Below are positions 35,720 to 47,790 of a DNA stretch of 64,000 bases, piece by piece; within the stretch, counting starts at the first letter, position 1; every line of letters begins with the position of its first letter. The stretch is from the NCBI GenBank assembly GCA_007570785.1, contig ML664161.1, positions 4,709,910 to 4,773,909 of the forward strand. The letters run 5' to 3'. The position numbers and the translations under genes are program-made. The notes under the pieces are model-generated. The model did not search any database, was not told the origin of the DNA, and saw nothing but the letters and a program-made list of their open reading frames with translations. This stretch comes from Antilocapra americana (Eukaryota > Chordata > Mammalia > Artiodactyla > Antilocapridae).

Positions 35720-36159
35720 ATTTTAAAATAACTCACATCCACAGCACGAAGTGTGCTAATACTGGGGAATGTAATCATGAATAAGATACATTTTCTGGGT
35801 TTTTTTGAGGTTCACAGCTTATTGGGAAATGTAACAAATATCTTCTTATCCCAAAAAAGTTAAAATATAGGGGTACTGTAAAGATATTGCCAAAGTAATA
35901 AGAAAGCAATGTGGACTAAATTATCTTGAAGGATAAAGAGGACAGTATTAGGTTGTGTTAAAGTATGTGGAGAGTGTTAGAGAAAGGGCAATTAGAATGA
36001 GATACAACACGTGTGCCTTGGAAATAATTAATGTTTGAAATGTTGTAAATAGGCAACCACTCTGAAGTTCTCAGATATCACACTGTATACAGTAAAACCC
36101 ACTGAAGGGTTTCAGGCAATGGAGTGATGGAGGCTAAAGTCATCATATACAGCTGATAC
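35720..36159 (-). mobile_element. L2 LINE, antisense, degraded
   Basis: TGTGCTAATACTGGGGAATG and the later GGTTTCAGGCAATGGAGTGA resemble antisense L2 3' sequence in the right order. Heavily decayed. Confidence 0.5.
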
Positions 36160-36312
36160 AGCTTCTCAACACTTCAAAGTTTATACAGATTACTTGGGGG
36201 TCTTCCTAACTATGAATTCTGATTTAATATGTCTGGTGAGACCTGCATTTACTACAAGCTCCCAGGTGATGTGCTGGCTGATTATTGCTCTGTGAACTAC
36301 TCTTTGAGTAGC
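36160..36312 (+). mobile_element. MER5A hAT-Charlie element
   Basis: CTTCTCAACACTTCAAAGTT, ACAAGCTCCCAGGTGATGTG and ACTACTCTTTGAGTAGCA follow MER5A from end to end. Confidence 0.72.
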
Positions 36313-36512
36313 AGCATAGTAGGGGACTTTCCTTAGGAGTACCCACTAGCGGCAAACATGATAGTTTAGGTAAGAGATGAGGAGCTAAGGTAAATCAGTG
36401 GTGGTAGCTAAAGACATTTTGGGGGCAAATTGAAAGACTTTTTTTCCAAACAGATTCAATTTAGAAAAAAAATTTTACAAAATGTTTAGTCTCTTACAGT
36501 GAGTACCCATAT

Positions 36513-38212
36513 TTATTGTTGTTCAGTAGCTAAGTCTTATTTAACTTTTTGTGACCCCATGGACTTAGCATGCCGGGCTCTTCCGTCCTCCACTATTTCC
36601 TGGAATTTGCTCAGATTCATGTCCATTGAGTTAGCGATGCTATTCAGCCATCTTATCCTCTGCCGCCCTCTTCTTCTGCCTTCAACCTTTCTCTGCATCA
36701 GGGTATTTTCCAATAAGGCAACTCTTCCCAACAGGTGGCCAAAGTTTTAGAGCTTAAATGTCAGCATCAATCCTTCAAATGAATATTCAGGGTTGATTTC
36801 TTTTAGGATTGGCTGATTTGATCTCCTTGCTGTCCAAGGGCCTCTCAAGAGTTTTCTCCAGCACCACAGTCTGAAAGCATCAGTTCTTCCTTGGATGCTC
36901 AGCTTGGTCTTCTCTATGGTCTAATTCTCACATCTCTACATGACTACTGGAAAACCATAGCTTTGACTATAAAGACCTTTGTCTGCAAAGTGATGTCTCT
37001 GCTTTTGAACACGCTGTCCAGGTTTGTCACAGCTTTTCTTCCAAGGAGCAAGCATTTTGTAATTTCATGGCTGAAGTCACCATCCACAGGGATTTTGGAG
37101 CCCAAGGGAGGAAAAAAAATCTACCACTGCTTCCACTTTTCCCCCTCCTAGCTGCCATGCCATGAAGTGATGGGACTGGATGCCAAGACCTTAGTTGTTT
37201 TTAATGTTGAGTTCCAAGCCAGTTTTTTCACCCTATCTTCTTTCAACCTTCATTAAGAGGCTCTTTGGTTCCTCTTCACTTTCTGCCATCAGAGTGGTAT
37301 GATCTGCATGCCTGAGGCTGTTGATATTTCTCCTGGCAGTCTTGATTCCAGCTTGTGATTCATCCAGCCTGGTATTTCGCATGATGTGCTCTGCATAGAA
37401 GTTAAATAAGCAGAGTAACAATATAGAACCTTGTCATATTCCTTCCTGAGTCTGAAGCCAGTCTATTGTTCCATGTTCAGTTCTAACTGTTGTTTTTTGA
37501 ATGGCATACAGGTTTTTCAGGAGACAGGTAAGGTGGTCAGGTACTCCCATCTCTTCATGAATTTTCTACAGTTTGTTGTGATCCACACAGTCAAAGGCTT
37601 TAGCATGATCATTGACGCAGAAGTAGATGTTTTTCTGGAACTCTCTTGCTTTCTCCATGACCCAATGAATGTTGGCAATTTGATTTCTGGTTCCTCCTCC
37701 TTCTCTAAAAGCAGATTGTACATCTGGAAGTTCTCAGTTTACATACTGGTAAAGCCTAGCTTGAAGGCTTTTGACCATTAGCTTGCAAGCATGTGAAATG
37801 AGTGCAATTGTACAGTAATTTGAACATTCTTTGGCATTGCCTTCATTTGAGATTGGAATATAAACTGACCTTTTCCAGTCCTGTGGTTACTGCTGAGTTT
37901 TCCAAATTTGTTGACATATTATGACTTTTCTTGTATAGTTCTTCTGCATATTCTTGCTGCCTCCTCTTAATCTTTTCTGCTTCTGTTATGTCCTTACCAT
38001 TTCTGTCCTTTATTGTTCCCACCCTTGCATGAAATGTCTCCTTGATCTCTCCAATTTTCTTGAAGAGATCTCTAGTCTTTCCTTCCTGTTGTTTTCCTCT
38101 ATTTCTTTGCTTTGTTCATTTAAGAAAGCCTTCTTATCTCTCCTTGTTATTCTCTGGAACTCTGCATTTGGTTGGGTATATCTTTCCCTTTGCGCCTTGC
38201 CTTTCACTACTC
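36513..38212 (-). mobile_element. BovB LINE, antisense, about 1.7 kb
   Basis: The longest BovB copy here, from the 3' end (TGTTGTTCAGTAGCTAAG) through RT into the N-terminal ORF region. At the catalytic site the minus frame reads LRHADHTTLMAE, so YADD is mutated to HADH. Near 37,925 about 200 bp of consensus are missing. The ORFs of 116 and 91 codons on the + strand are shadows. Confidence 0.92.
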
Positions 38213-38214
38213 AT

Positions 38215-38352
38215 ATACCCATCACCTAATTCTACAATTAACATTTCATTATACCTTCTTTATCACATACCTATTCATCTATCCATCTCTCAATACATTC
38301 ACCTGTTGTTCCTTTTTCAATGTATTCCAATGTAAGTTGCAGATGTCCCCTT
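38215..38352 (-). mobile_element. Possible old L1 3' fragment
   Basis: TTCAATGTATTCCAATGTAA followed by GTTGCAGATGTCCCC resembles a phrase in older L1M 3' ends. Weak. Confidence 0.35.
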
Positions 38353-38540
38353 GCAATAAAAAAAAAATTAAGATTAATTGAAAATGTGGGTAAATGAGTT
38401 TGGGTTGTTTCTTAAGTTAATGTTGATGAGGAAGGATGCATAAATAAAAGTTTATGGGGTGTATTGAGCTCAACCCAATAACACTGAACTAGAGATGACC
38501 ATTTAATAGATGCATTATGCATAGATACATGTAACATCTA

Positions 38541-39135
38541 TTGCTGTTGGTGTTCAGTCCCTCAGTTATTTCCAACTCTTTGTGATCCCATGGACTGCAC
38601 CATGCCAAGCATCCCTGTCCTTCACCATCTCTCAGAGTTTGCTCAAATTCATGTCCATTGAGAGTTGGTGATGCCATCCAATCACCTCATCCTCTGTCAC
38701 CCCCTTCTCCTCTTACCTTCAGTCTTTCCCAGCATCAGGGTATTTTCTAATGAAATGGCTCTTCACATCAAGCAGCCAAGGTACTGGAGCATCAGCTGCA
38801 GCATCAATACTTTAAATAATGTTCAGGACTAATTTCCCCTAGGATTGACTGGTTTCATCTCCCTGCAGTCCAAGGGACTCTCAAGAGTCTTCTCCAACAC
38901 CACAGTTTGAAAGCATCAACACTTTGGTGCTCAGTCTTCTTTATGGTTCAGTTCTCACATCTATACATGGACCTTTGTCTGCAAAGTGAAGTCTTTGCTC
39001 TTTAATACGCTATATAGATTTATCATAGTTTTTCTTCAAAGAAGCAAATGTCTTTTAATTTCATGGTACAGTCACTGTCTGCAGAGATATTTGGAGTCCA
39101 AGAAAATAATATCTCTCACTGTTTCCCTTAGTTAT
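38541..39135 (-). mobile_element. BovB LINE, antisense, 5'-truncated
   Basis: GTTGGTGTTCAGTCCCTCAG through the C-terminal ORF to GATATTTGGAGTCCAAGAAA. Diverged, with small deletions. Confidence 0.9.
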
Positions 39136-40714
39136 GTTTCTTAGTTAAAGATACGGACTGGGAATCATTAGCTGGTAGTTAAAATAAGAATAAATGTGAG
39201 TTTTCAGACATAGAATGCACAAATAGAAGAAGATCAAGGGTGATAGTTTGAAAAAATGACACTTAAAGCATTAACAGAAGTAAAGTGATAAAATAAAGGA
39301 GATCTAGAAGGGATTAGGGAAACAAAAAAGAATCAGCAGAGGAAACAGGAACAGAAAACTTTCTCTTATAAATCTCTTCACTGCTTGGAAATAATGGTTT
39401 TAAAAATGCTGACATTACACTGTATATTTATGATATAATCTATATTTATGTATTTAAAAATGTAGACATTATACCACCATTAGTCAATCTCAAGTTCACA
39501 CTGCTTTGTGTACATACCAGTGGGAGTAAAGAACTATTCAAAAAAGATGTTATTAAGTCACTTTCTCACTGAAACATAAATAAGTGTTCCTTGTTTTGCC
39601 TGGAAAAGAGAAGACAGCTAACGGGACCCCCAGTTCTTGTTTCTCAAGTAAGAGGTCCTTTTCTTTAAGGATCACTGACCCATAGACATACATATACATC
39701 ACAATGAAAAATAACTTCCACTTAACTTTAGACTCTTAGGGCATTAGATTTGGTGAGAAAAAGATCTCTTCTTACTTTAGATTTAATAAAGAATCTAAAA
39801 ATTCATTTCATAAATTACTTTTAAAATTTTATATTTCAGTTCCACATTATAGCTATTTAATGGAGAAAGAAAGAGTTAAAGAGGAGGAAACATATGAGAA
39901 AGAATTATGGATGACAGGAAGAAAAAATGGGGTAAACCAAGTAAAAGAAAGAGAAGAAAAAAATAGAAACAGGAAAAGCAAAAGATCTTCCCAGGAGGAA
40001 TAACTCTGTTTTATTGGAGAACCATATATTGTCTAAGGAGGTATAGCCAAACTTTCCTTAACAAGGATTACACAGTCAATGTTTTGGCTTTGCTCTGTTA
40101 TAACTTAAATTCTGCCGCTGTAGTACTAAAACAGCCATAGAGAGTAAATTTTTAAAAACGCATGTGTGTATATGTCTATGTTTCAATAAAACCTAACTTA
40201 TAAAACTCATGCAACCATCTGGATGGCTGGCATGTTTTGCTGGCCTCGGCAATAGAGCAAAGGTCAACACTGGATCAACAAGCTATTTATATAAGTGCCG
40301 CATATAACTCTGTAGCATATTTTCTTTGTTGCTATTGCTTAGTTTTTGGTTTGTTTTTACAACCCTTTAAAAATGTAAAAAGCGTTCTTACCTACAGGCC
40401 CTATCAAAAGTAACTGTGGGGAAAATTTGACCAGAGGTCAGGAGGTTGCCTGGCCTTTATCTAGAACACACCTTCCTGTCTTATCTAATTTCAATTTGAT
40501 GGGAGCTATTAACTCCGTGCTTTGTAAATAACTGATACAATGCAAAAAATAACTGATACAAAATTATTTACTTTGTAAATAACTGATACAAATAATTTTT
40601 GTCTATAGACAATGATATCCAAATTCTGTTCCACAGAGGTCCAACTGTCTCCCCTCACTTACTATGGAAGAAGCTAGTTTCACTTCTCTTTGCATATAAT
40701 TTTAATGTTCCAGA
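39136..40714. other. Intergenic, with purine-rich stretch and short tandem repeat
   Basis: The stretch 39,850-39,990 is strongly purine-rich. CTTTGTAAATAACTGATACA recurs at 40,520 and 40,571. No gene or known element is seen. Confidence 0.5.
40520..40591 (+). repeat. Short imperfect tandem repeat
   Basis: A 21-bp word (CTTTGTAAATAACTGATACA plus A) occurs at 40,520-40,540 and 40,571-40,591, with a partial copy at 40,547-40,562. The likely cause is local slippage. Confidence 0.85.
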
Positions 40715-41536
40715 TTTATGCCATTCAGGTATGACCTAAATGAAACCCCTTAAGATTATACGGTGGAGAAGATGCATAGATTCAAGGGATTAGATCTGGT
40801 AGACAGAGCGCTTGAAAAACTATAGACAGAGGTTTGTAATGTTATACAGAAGGCAGTGACCAAAAGCATCCTGAAGAAAAAAGAAATGTAAGAAACACAG
40901 AGGTTGCATGAGGAGGCCTTACAGATAGCTGAAAAAAGAAGAGAAGCAAAAGGCAAAGGAAAAAGGGAAAGATATACCCAACTGAATGCAGTGTTTCAGA
41001 GAATAGCAAGGAGAAATAAGAAAGCCTTCTTAAATGAACAATGAGAAGAAATATAGGAAAACAATAGAATACGAAAGACCAGAGATCTCTTCAAGAAAAC
41101 TGGAGATACCAAGGGATCATATGCAAAGATAAGCACAATAAAGGGCAGAAATGGCAAGAACCTAACAGAAGTAGAAGAGATTAAGAAGAAATGGCAAGAA
41201 TAAACAGAAGAACTATACAAAAAAGGTCTTAATGACCTGGATAACTATGATGGTGTGGTCATTCACTTAGAGCCAGATATCTTGGACCGTGAAGTCAAGT
41301 GGGCCTTACGAAGCATTACTACAAACAAAGCTAGTGGAGGTGGTGGAATTCCAGGTAAACTATTGCAAAGCCTAAAAGATGCTGCTGCTAAAGTGCTGTA
41401 CTCAATATATCAGCGACTTTGGAAAACTCAGCACTGGGACTGGGAAAGGTCGGTTTTCATTCCAATCTCAAAGAAACGCAATGCCAATGTATGTTCAAAC
41501 AACCATAAAATTGCACTCATTTCACATGTTAGTTTT
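40715..41536 (+). mobile_element. BovB LINE, sense, N-terminal ORF region
   Basis: Sense BovB from CATTCAGGTATGACCTAAAT through the ORF linker (AGCCAGATATCTTGGACCGT, GTGGAATTCCAG) to the RT fingers. The frame at 41,255-41,572 reads EVKWALRSITTNKASGGGGI, typical of RTE. It stops abruptly near 41,536. Confidence 0.9.
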
Positions 41537-41538
41537 AC

Positions 41539-41944
41539 TGAGTCTAAGCTTGCTCTGCTTGCCACAGGATAAGTCAATGAATCCAAGACGAGGTGTTTGG
41601 ATCAGAAAGGGACTTTATTCAGAGCAAGATGACTGAGAAGATGGCAGGCTAGTGCCTCAAAATAACCATCTTATCAGGGCCTGATTGCCAGATTCATTTA
41701 CGGATGAACAGTGGAGGTGAGGAAACAAAGTAAAAAAAACTATTCAATCCTTGCAAATGTCCCCTAGTATGACAAGCCTCAGGCAGGGGAATTTGTTGGT
41801 TTCATTTTCTTACAGTCCTTCACAGGTGGGCAGTTCAGCTTGTCTCCCTGAGGCAGGCCATTATTTATCTTACAAAAGTGGCAAGATGAGGGTTAAAGTC
41901 ACAGAAGCAGATCCAGCATAAATTCAAAATTAGCCTTTCTGGCA
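41539..41944 (-). mobile_element. LTR-like spacer between inverted BovB fragments
   Basis: On the minus strand it contains CTGAATAAAGTCCCTTTCTG, a poly(A)-signal context typical of ERV LTRs. TG and CA dinucleotides occur at the ends. No matching target duplication is seen, so the boundaries and the family are uncertain. Confidence 0.45.
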
Positions 41945-42410
41945 TGATAAATGAGTGCAATTGTACAGTAGTTTGAATATTTTTGATATTGCCCTTCATT
42001 GAGATTGGAATAAAAACTGAGCTTTACCAGTCTTGTGGCCACTACTGAGTTTTCCAAATTTGCTGACATATCAGTGCAGCACTTTAACAGCATCATCTTT
42101 GGGGATTTTAAATAGCTCGGCTAGAATTCCGTCACCTCCACTAGCTTTGTTCATAGTAATGCTTCCTAAGGCCCACTTGACTTCACACTCCAGGCTGTCT
42201 GGCTCTAGATGAGTGACCCCACCATCATGGTTACTTGGATCATTAAGACCTTTTTTGTATAGTTCTCCTGTGTATTCTTGCCCCCTCTCCTTAATTTCTC
42301 CTGCTTCTGTTAGGGCTTTATCATGTCCATCCTTGCATGAAATGTTTCTTTGATACCTCCAATTTTCTCGAAAAAATGTCTAGTCTTTCCCAATTCTATT
42401 ACTCTTCTCC
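41945..42410 (-). mobile_element. BovB LINE, antisense, N-terminal ORF region
   Basis: Starts ATGAGTGCAATTGTACAGTA and runs to TTTCTCGAAAAAATGTCTAG. It covers much of the same BovB interval as 41,080-41,536 in the opposite orientation. Confidence 0.9.
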
Positions 42411-42417
42411 CCCTGAA

Positions 42418-42545
42418 AAAGCTAGAGGAAGGCATGGCAACCCACTCCAGTGTTCTTGCCTGGAGAATTCCATGGACAGAGAAGGCTGGCAAGCTATGGT
42501 CTATAGGGTTACAAAGAGTTGCAAGTGACTTGGCATGCGCACCCC
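42418..42545 (+). mobile_element. BovA SINE fragment
   Basis: GGCAACCCACTCCAGTGTTC, TTGCCTGGAGAATTCCATGG and GGGTTACAAAGAGTTGCAAG. It begins within the second SINE half. Confidence 0.87.
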
Positions 42546-43210
42546 TAAAAGAGCAACTCCCTATGACTGGGAAACATTACTCATTTTACCGGACATTGGC
42601 AAAACAAAGTAGAACTCTTGGCATATATATTTTTGCAAATGAAAAATTTTAAAAAATGAGTTTCATTGGAGTTTGGCTGGTTGCCACTTCTGTAGAGAGC
42701 ATAATCTTCATAACCTATCGGTTAGCATGTATTAAGTAAAAAAGATGATATATGTATGAAAAAAATTTTAATATTCTAAGAATCAGCGGTAATATAACAT
42801 CAGATGTGAGGCAACTCCAAATAGAATACTATTTAGTTTATTTTCTTACTTCTTTTATCAGAACCATCCTGTACTCAAAATTTAAGTCTCCAGAGTTGAG
42901 CTGTTAACTCATCCCATTATTTATCTGAAAGCAAGCAAGACTTTCTTCATATTTCATAAACCCCTTGTGTACACATGATGTTATCATACCATAACACATG
43001 AGTTATATTAGCATGACATGCCCTATGGCCCTCTGTGAGTTTCAGGATGATAAATCTGCTAAATAAATATCAATAAAATGTTCCTACTCCATTATACACA
43101 GTCCAGCAGGCTGCTTCCTTCTTAGAATTGACTCCAGAGCAGTGACTGCCAGAGACCCAAAGAAGGACCACAAGTTAGTATCAGCAAAACCAAGGGCAAA
43201 CAGGGAAAAT
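42546..43210. other. Intergenic, nothing recognised
   Basis: AT-rich sequence without supported repeat or exon. Confidence 0.5.
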
Positions 43211-43860
43211 AAAGAAAACATAATAATGCTGAGTAATATTCCATTGTGTATATGTACCACAGCTTTCTTATCCATTCGTCAGTTGATGGGCATCTAGGTT
43301 GCTTCCATGTCCTGGCTATTGTAAACAATGCGGTGATGAACATTGGGGTACACGTGGCTCTTTCAATTCTGGTTTCCTCGGTGTATATGCCCAGCAGTGG
43401 GATTGCTGGGTCATATGCAGGACTTCATTTGAAGCAATTCTACTCAGATGGATGAAACTGGAGCCCATTATCCAGAGTGAAGTAAGCCAGAAGCAAAAAC
43501 AACAATACAGTATATTAACACATATATATGGAATTTAGAAAGATGGTAACGAGAACCCAACATGCGAGACAGCAGAAGGAATGCAGATGTATAGAATAGA
43601 CTCGTGGACTTTGTGGATGAGGGTAAGGGTGGGATGATATGGGAGAATGGCATTGAAACAAGTTAATTATCATATGTCTAATCAATCGCCAGCCCAGGAT
43701 TGATGCTCGGGGCTGGTGCAGCGAGATTTCCCGGAGGGAGGGAGGAGGGAGAGGGGTTCTGGAGGGGGAGCATATGTAAACCCATGGTGATATCATGACA
43801 TTGTATGGCAAAAACAATAAAAAAAAATAAAATTAAGTTAAAAAAAAAGAAAACATAATA
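43211..43860 (+). mobile_element. L1 with 5' inversion and 15-bp target duplication
   Basis: The left part (43,226 to about 43,424) is antisense L1. Its minus frame reads KLWYIYTMEYYSA, the ORF2 C-terminal signature. The right part (about 43,425-43,845) is sense L1 3' UTR ending in an A-rich tail. AAAGAAAACATAATA flanks the whole at 43,211-43,225 and 43,846-43,860. This is the classic product of twin priming. Confidence 0.95.
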
Positions 43861-44177
43861 GAGGTGTTTTTTTTTTTAAACAGAGACAGTTTGTTAATTT
43901 AATGAAGTTTTTTAAAATTTTAAGATAGTGTTTTTCTTACATGGATTATGCAATCTTTTAATTTTAGAAATGATGATGAAAGTGTATAGTATTTTTTCTG
44001 TTTTTGGCTATTTTATATAAAAAAACTGTTAATTCATTGCCAATTAACTATATTTTGTGTGTATTTATGAAAGATTCAAAATGGAAAGTATTACTTTACT
44101 TTATGACTTTGCAGCATGAGCTACTTTTAAATGAATTAAACTTTAGATTAAAAAGTTATATTATATATAAACATACC

Positions 44178-44405
44178 CATGCAAAGGGGCTTTCCCAGTG
44201 GCTCAGAGGTAAAGAACATACTGGCAGTTAAGGAGATTCAGGAGATGTTGGTTCAGTCCTTGGGTTGGGAAGATTCCCCGGAGGAGGAAATAGCAACACA
44301 CTCCAGTATTCTTGCCTGGGAAATCCCATGGACAGAGGAGCCCGGCAGGCTATAGTCTACAGCGTAACACAGAGTTGGACACGACTGAGCAACTGAACAT
44401 AGCAC
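44178..44405 (+). mobile_element. Bov-tA SINE, full length
   Basis: GGGGCTTTCCCAGTGGCTCA through GTTGGACACGACTGAGCAAC. CATGCAAA occurs on both sides and may be a short target duplication. Confidence 0.9.
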
Positions 44406-44410
44406 ACAGC

Positions 44411-46178
44411 ACATGCAAATACACATATAGAAGATTTCTCATGTAGCAAGGATATTTAGAAAGAGTTAAAATGACAGAAACCTGACCCATTTCATGCATT
44501 CTATTAATCATTTTTGACTAATAATAATTTCTTCCAGCTTAAGTTTAGAACTCTCTTAGTCTGCCTTTTAATGGATGCTGATGAAGTCCTTGTTCTGTTT
44601 CTCTGAAGGTAAGATCTTTTTCTCTCCTAATTAATAAAGTCATCTCTCAAGGAAGTCCCAATTCTCCTGTGTCATCTCATGATTGAGTATCTGTTAGGTA
44701 CGAGACCCTAGCCAGGTCCTCAAAATTCTGTTACACAAAGCACAGAACTGTTCACACCACAGGAAAAAGAAAGGGCAAAATCTTGATTTCTCTCCAATTT
44801 AACCTTACAGGAAGGAAACGAACACTTTTTCTCATGGTTATTTTCTCCCCCAAAGAATGGAATATGAGGTAGAATCCATACCTCTGCGTTGGAAATGCCA
44901 TGGAATTTTTCTCAGTTTTTCCCTTATTTCCCTACTAGTTATTCTTCACACTCTCATAGGAAAATATACACTTCTTTTTCTGAAGATTCCAGATCAATCT
45001 GTTGGGGACTAAAGTGCATTTCTACTGAAAGAAGGCTCTTGAAATGTTTTCCTTAAACAACGCCTTTGTAAACACACAAACATTTCTCAACAGTAACATA
45101 GTGAAGTATTCTGCAGCTTAGTGACCACTTCTCAGCTGTGGACTCCCTCCATCTTCTGGTTCAGGAGGATGACTCTAGACCCTGCACTGTTGCTCATTCA
45201 TTTAACCAGCACTTATTTCATGCTTCTGATATTTTAGTCACTGTGTTTGGCATGAGAGATATCAGGTAGTGAATGATATACACAGGGAAACTACTACAGG
45301 TATTACTCACCTAGTATAAGGCAAAAAGATCATTATGGAGAAAGAGCAGAGGAAGGCTAGTTGGTTACTCATTTGTATATGTCTGGAAGATTTTGGTAGA
45401 GGTGTAGAAAGCTATCCCAAAGTAATCTTGTTTGATAGTCCTCATTTTAGGGCACCATCTCCAAACCTACCCTCTCCATCTCACCCTTCACTTCCCAAGT
45501 GCCCCTCTGCTTTCCCCTGCTGCAGTTTTGCAAACTGGCCTGCCCTTCCTGGTACCATGTTCTGAGTTCATTTTTCTGCCATTCCCTGATTTCCATTTCC
45601 ATGGGAATTGCCAATTATTAACCAACTTTTTATCAATCTAAATCTTATGCAGAAATTCATTTTTAAAATAGATACAAGCACAACTCTGCCTAAAGTGTTG
45701 AAGGGGATGAGGGGGCTTAGATGGATCACCTTGTCTGTCTAGCAAATCATCATTTCATGATAAAATATAATAAGTCAAAATGCATCAGCAGTGCTGCTAG
45801 TAAATATTCAGGTTCATTTTAGAAGGGCTTTCTGAGTGTCAAAAACAAAGCAAAACAGTATTTTTTCAATATCTGTAAGCAATGCATTCCTGTAAAGAAA
45901 CAACCACTTAGTGGAACTCACATGTATAAGAGATTAGAGCAGTAGGCTGTTCATTTAAGCTCATTTTGAAGTTCAAATATGTATTACTGATAAAGATAAT
46001 CAGTGAGGAAAACAGGGCTATTTTCATGAGCAGAGAAATTTGAGATTGAGTTTATGAGTGGCTGTTATAGTTTTATTACACCTCCACATCATTTTACTTC
46101 TCATTCTATTTCCTTTGTCCTTCTCTCACTTATCCTTTTATCCTTCCTCTTTTTCTGTGGCTCTGTCTTTCTGTCATA
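44411..46178. other. Intergenic, no gene seen
   Basis: A short L2-like antisense piece may lie at about 45,190-45,330 (CATTTAACCAGCACTTATTT). The rest is unassigned. Confidence 0.45.
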
Positions 46179-46199
46179 CACACACACACACACACACAT
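46179..46199. repeat. Short (CA)n
   Basis: About ten CA units next to the 3' edge of an old L1. Confidence 0.9.
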
Positions 46200-46217
46200 T
46201 TTCCCTGTCTCTCTCTG

Positions 46218-46378
46218 TGTATGTGTATGATTGACATATAATACACTGCACAGATTTGAAGCAAACAATTTGCTATGCTTTGACATATGTATATACCTGT
46301 GAAACCATCACAATCAATACAACATATATGTCCATTATCCAAAATGTTTTTAAGTACATCTTCATAACCACATTCTTT
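46218..46378 (-). mobile_element. Old L1 3' region, antisense, left piece
   Basis: GATTGACATATAATACACTG and GACATATGTATATACCTGTG followed by AAACCATCAC are antisense L1M 3' phrases. The PPIA retrocopy follows directly. Confidence 0.72.
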
Positions 46379-46389
46379 TTTTTTCTTAA

Positions 46390-46890
46390 AGATAAAATAC
46401 AAGTCAACTTTGCTGGGTTTGTCCAGAAAAGTCAGCAATGGTGATATTGCTGGTTTTTCCATTTCAAGGCTCTCCATGGCTTCCACAGTATTCTTGCCCT
46501 CTTTCACCTTGCCAAAGACTACATGCTTGCCATCCAACCACTCAGTCTCAGCAGGTGAAACACTAGGAATCATTTTGGTTAGGGCCAGCATTTGCCATGG
46601 ATAGACAGGACCCGTATGCTTCAGGATGAAATTCTCATCATGAATTTCTCCCCAGAGATAGCATTGCCACCAGTGCTATTATGGTGTGTGAAGTCACCAC
46701 CTTGGCACATAAATCCTGGAATTATTCTGTGAAAGCAGGAATCTGTATAACCAAATTCTTTCTCCCCAGTTCTCAGAGCATGAAAGCTTTCTGTTGTCTT
46801 TGGAACTTTATCTGCAAACAGCTAAAAGGAGATGTGGCCCAAGGGCTTGTTGTTGAGGGTGATATTGAAGAAAATGATGAGGTTGACCAT
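46390..46890 (-). pseudogene. PPIA: Processed pseudogene of cyclophilin A (peptidyl-prolyl isomerase)
   Basis: Cyclophilin A is a cytosolic prolyl cis-trans isomerase of about 165 residues. The minus strand starts at ATG (46,890) with MVNLIIFFNITLNNKPLGHI and carries [15 protein letters not shown] (with the catalytic Arg55 region) and EWLDGKHVVFGKVKEG (with the Trp121 region). Codon 23 is TAG (46,822-46,824) in place of Glu. A 1-bp loss after GEKF shifts the frame, and further small deletions and stops follow. There are no introns. An A-rich run after the coding end (46,374-46,390) is the poly(A) remnant. It is a dead LINE-mediated retrocopy inside an old L1. Confidence 0.95.
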
Positions 46891-46994
46891 GGCTGGGCAG
46901 TGCAAGAGGCTTGGGGTAGAACCATCTGCCAGGCTGTAATCCTGTTCTTGCCCTGGTGAATGGCGGGCATATTCCCTGCTCAATTTCCAAACAA

Positions 46995-47505
46995 AAAGAT
47001 CTGCTTTCTGTCACTATAGATTACAGTTCATTAGTTAATTCATTTTTATTGCTGTGTAATTCCCTGGTATGAATATATCATAATTTTTAGTCTATTCACT
47101 TCTTTTGGCTAGAAATTTGGTTTGTTTATTTTTAATTTTAACCATTCTAATAGATGTGTAATGATATCTTGTGGTTTCAGTTTGCATTCCCTTAATGACT
47201 GATGAAATGGAGCATCTTCTCATGTGCTAATTCATCATTCACGTATGTACTCTAGTCAAACTTCCTTTCAAATATTTTGCCCACTTTTTTAGTTCCTTTC
47301 CCTCTCTCCTTGCTATTGAGTTTGAGAGTTCTTTATAAATTCTGGATATATTATATGTATTTGCAAATATTTTTTCCAAGTTGCTTGCCATTTCTTTCTC
47401 TTAGAAGTATCTTTTGAAGAGTATAAGGTCTTAATTTTGATGAAGGCTAGTTTACTAATTTTTTCTCTTTTATGGACAATGCTTTTGCATTGCATAGCCT
47501 CTTTA
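46995..47505 (-). mobile_element. Old L1 3' region, antisense, right piece
   Basis: GATCTGCTTTCTGTCACTAT, TTTTATTGCTGTGTAATTCC and GAGAGTTCTTTATAAATTCT follow the antisense order of L1M. It continues the copy cut by the PPIA retrocopy. Confidence 0.8.
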
Positions 47506-47509
47506 TTTG

Positions 47510-47790
47510 GCACATGCCTCTTTCCATCTGCAAAGCCAGGAATGGCTAGCTATCTTTCTCTGACATCAATTCTCTTTACTTCCTCTTATGTTTAAGGGCA
47601 CTTGTGATTACACTGGGTCCACATGGAAAATCCAGAAAATCCTCCCTGTCTTGAGGTCAGCATATAAGCAACATTAATTCCATCTGTTATCTTACTTCCC
47701 TTTTTCTATGTAAGGTAACATATTCCCAGGCTCTGGGTATTCAGATATGGACATCTCTGGGGGAGATGTTAGCTGACACAGGATGAATTA
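47510..47790. mobile_element. Ancient mammalian interspersed repeat, family unnamed
   Basis: GGGCACTTGTGATTACACTG, ATGGAAAATCCAGAAAATCC and CATATTCCCAGGCTCTGGGT recall a widespread old repeat that I cannot name securely. Confidence 0.4.

Noticed and set aside
46130..46591. 153-codon minus-strand ORF
   Set aside because: Its first third is the C-terminal part of the PPIA pseudogene; the rest reads through A-rich and L1 sequence.
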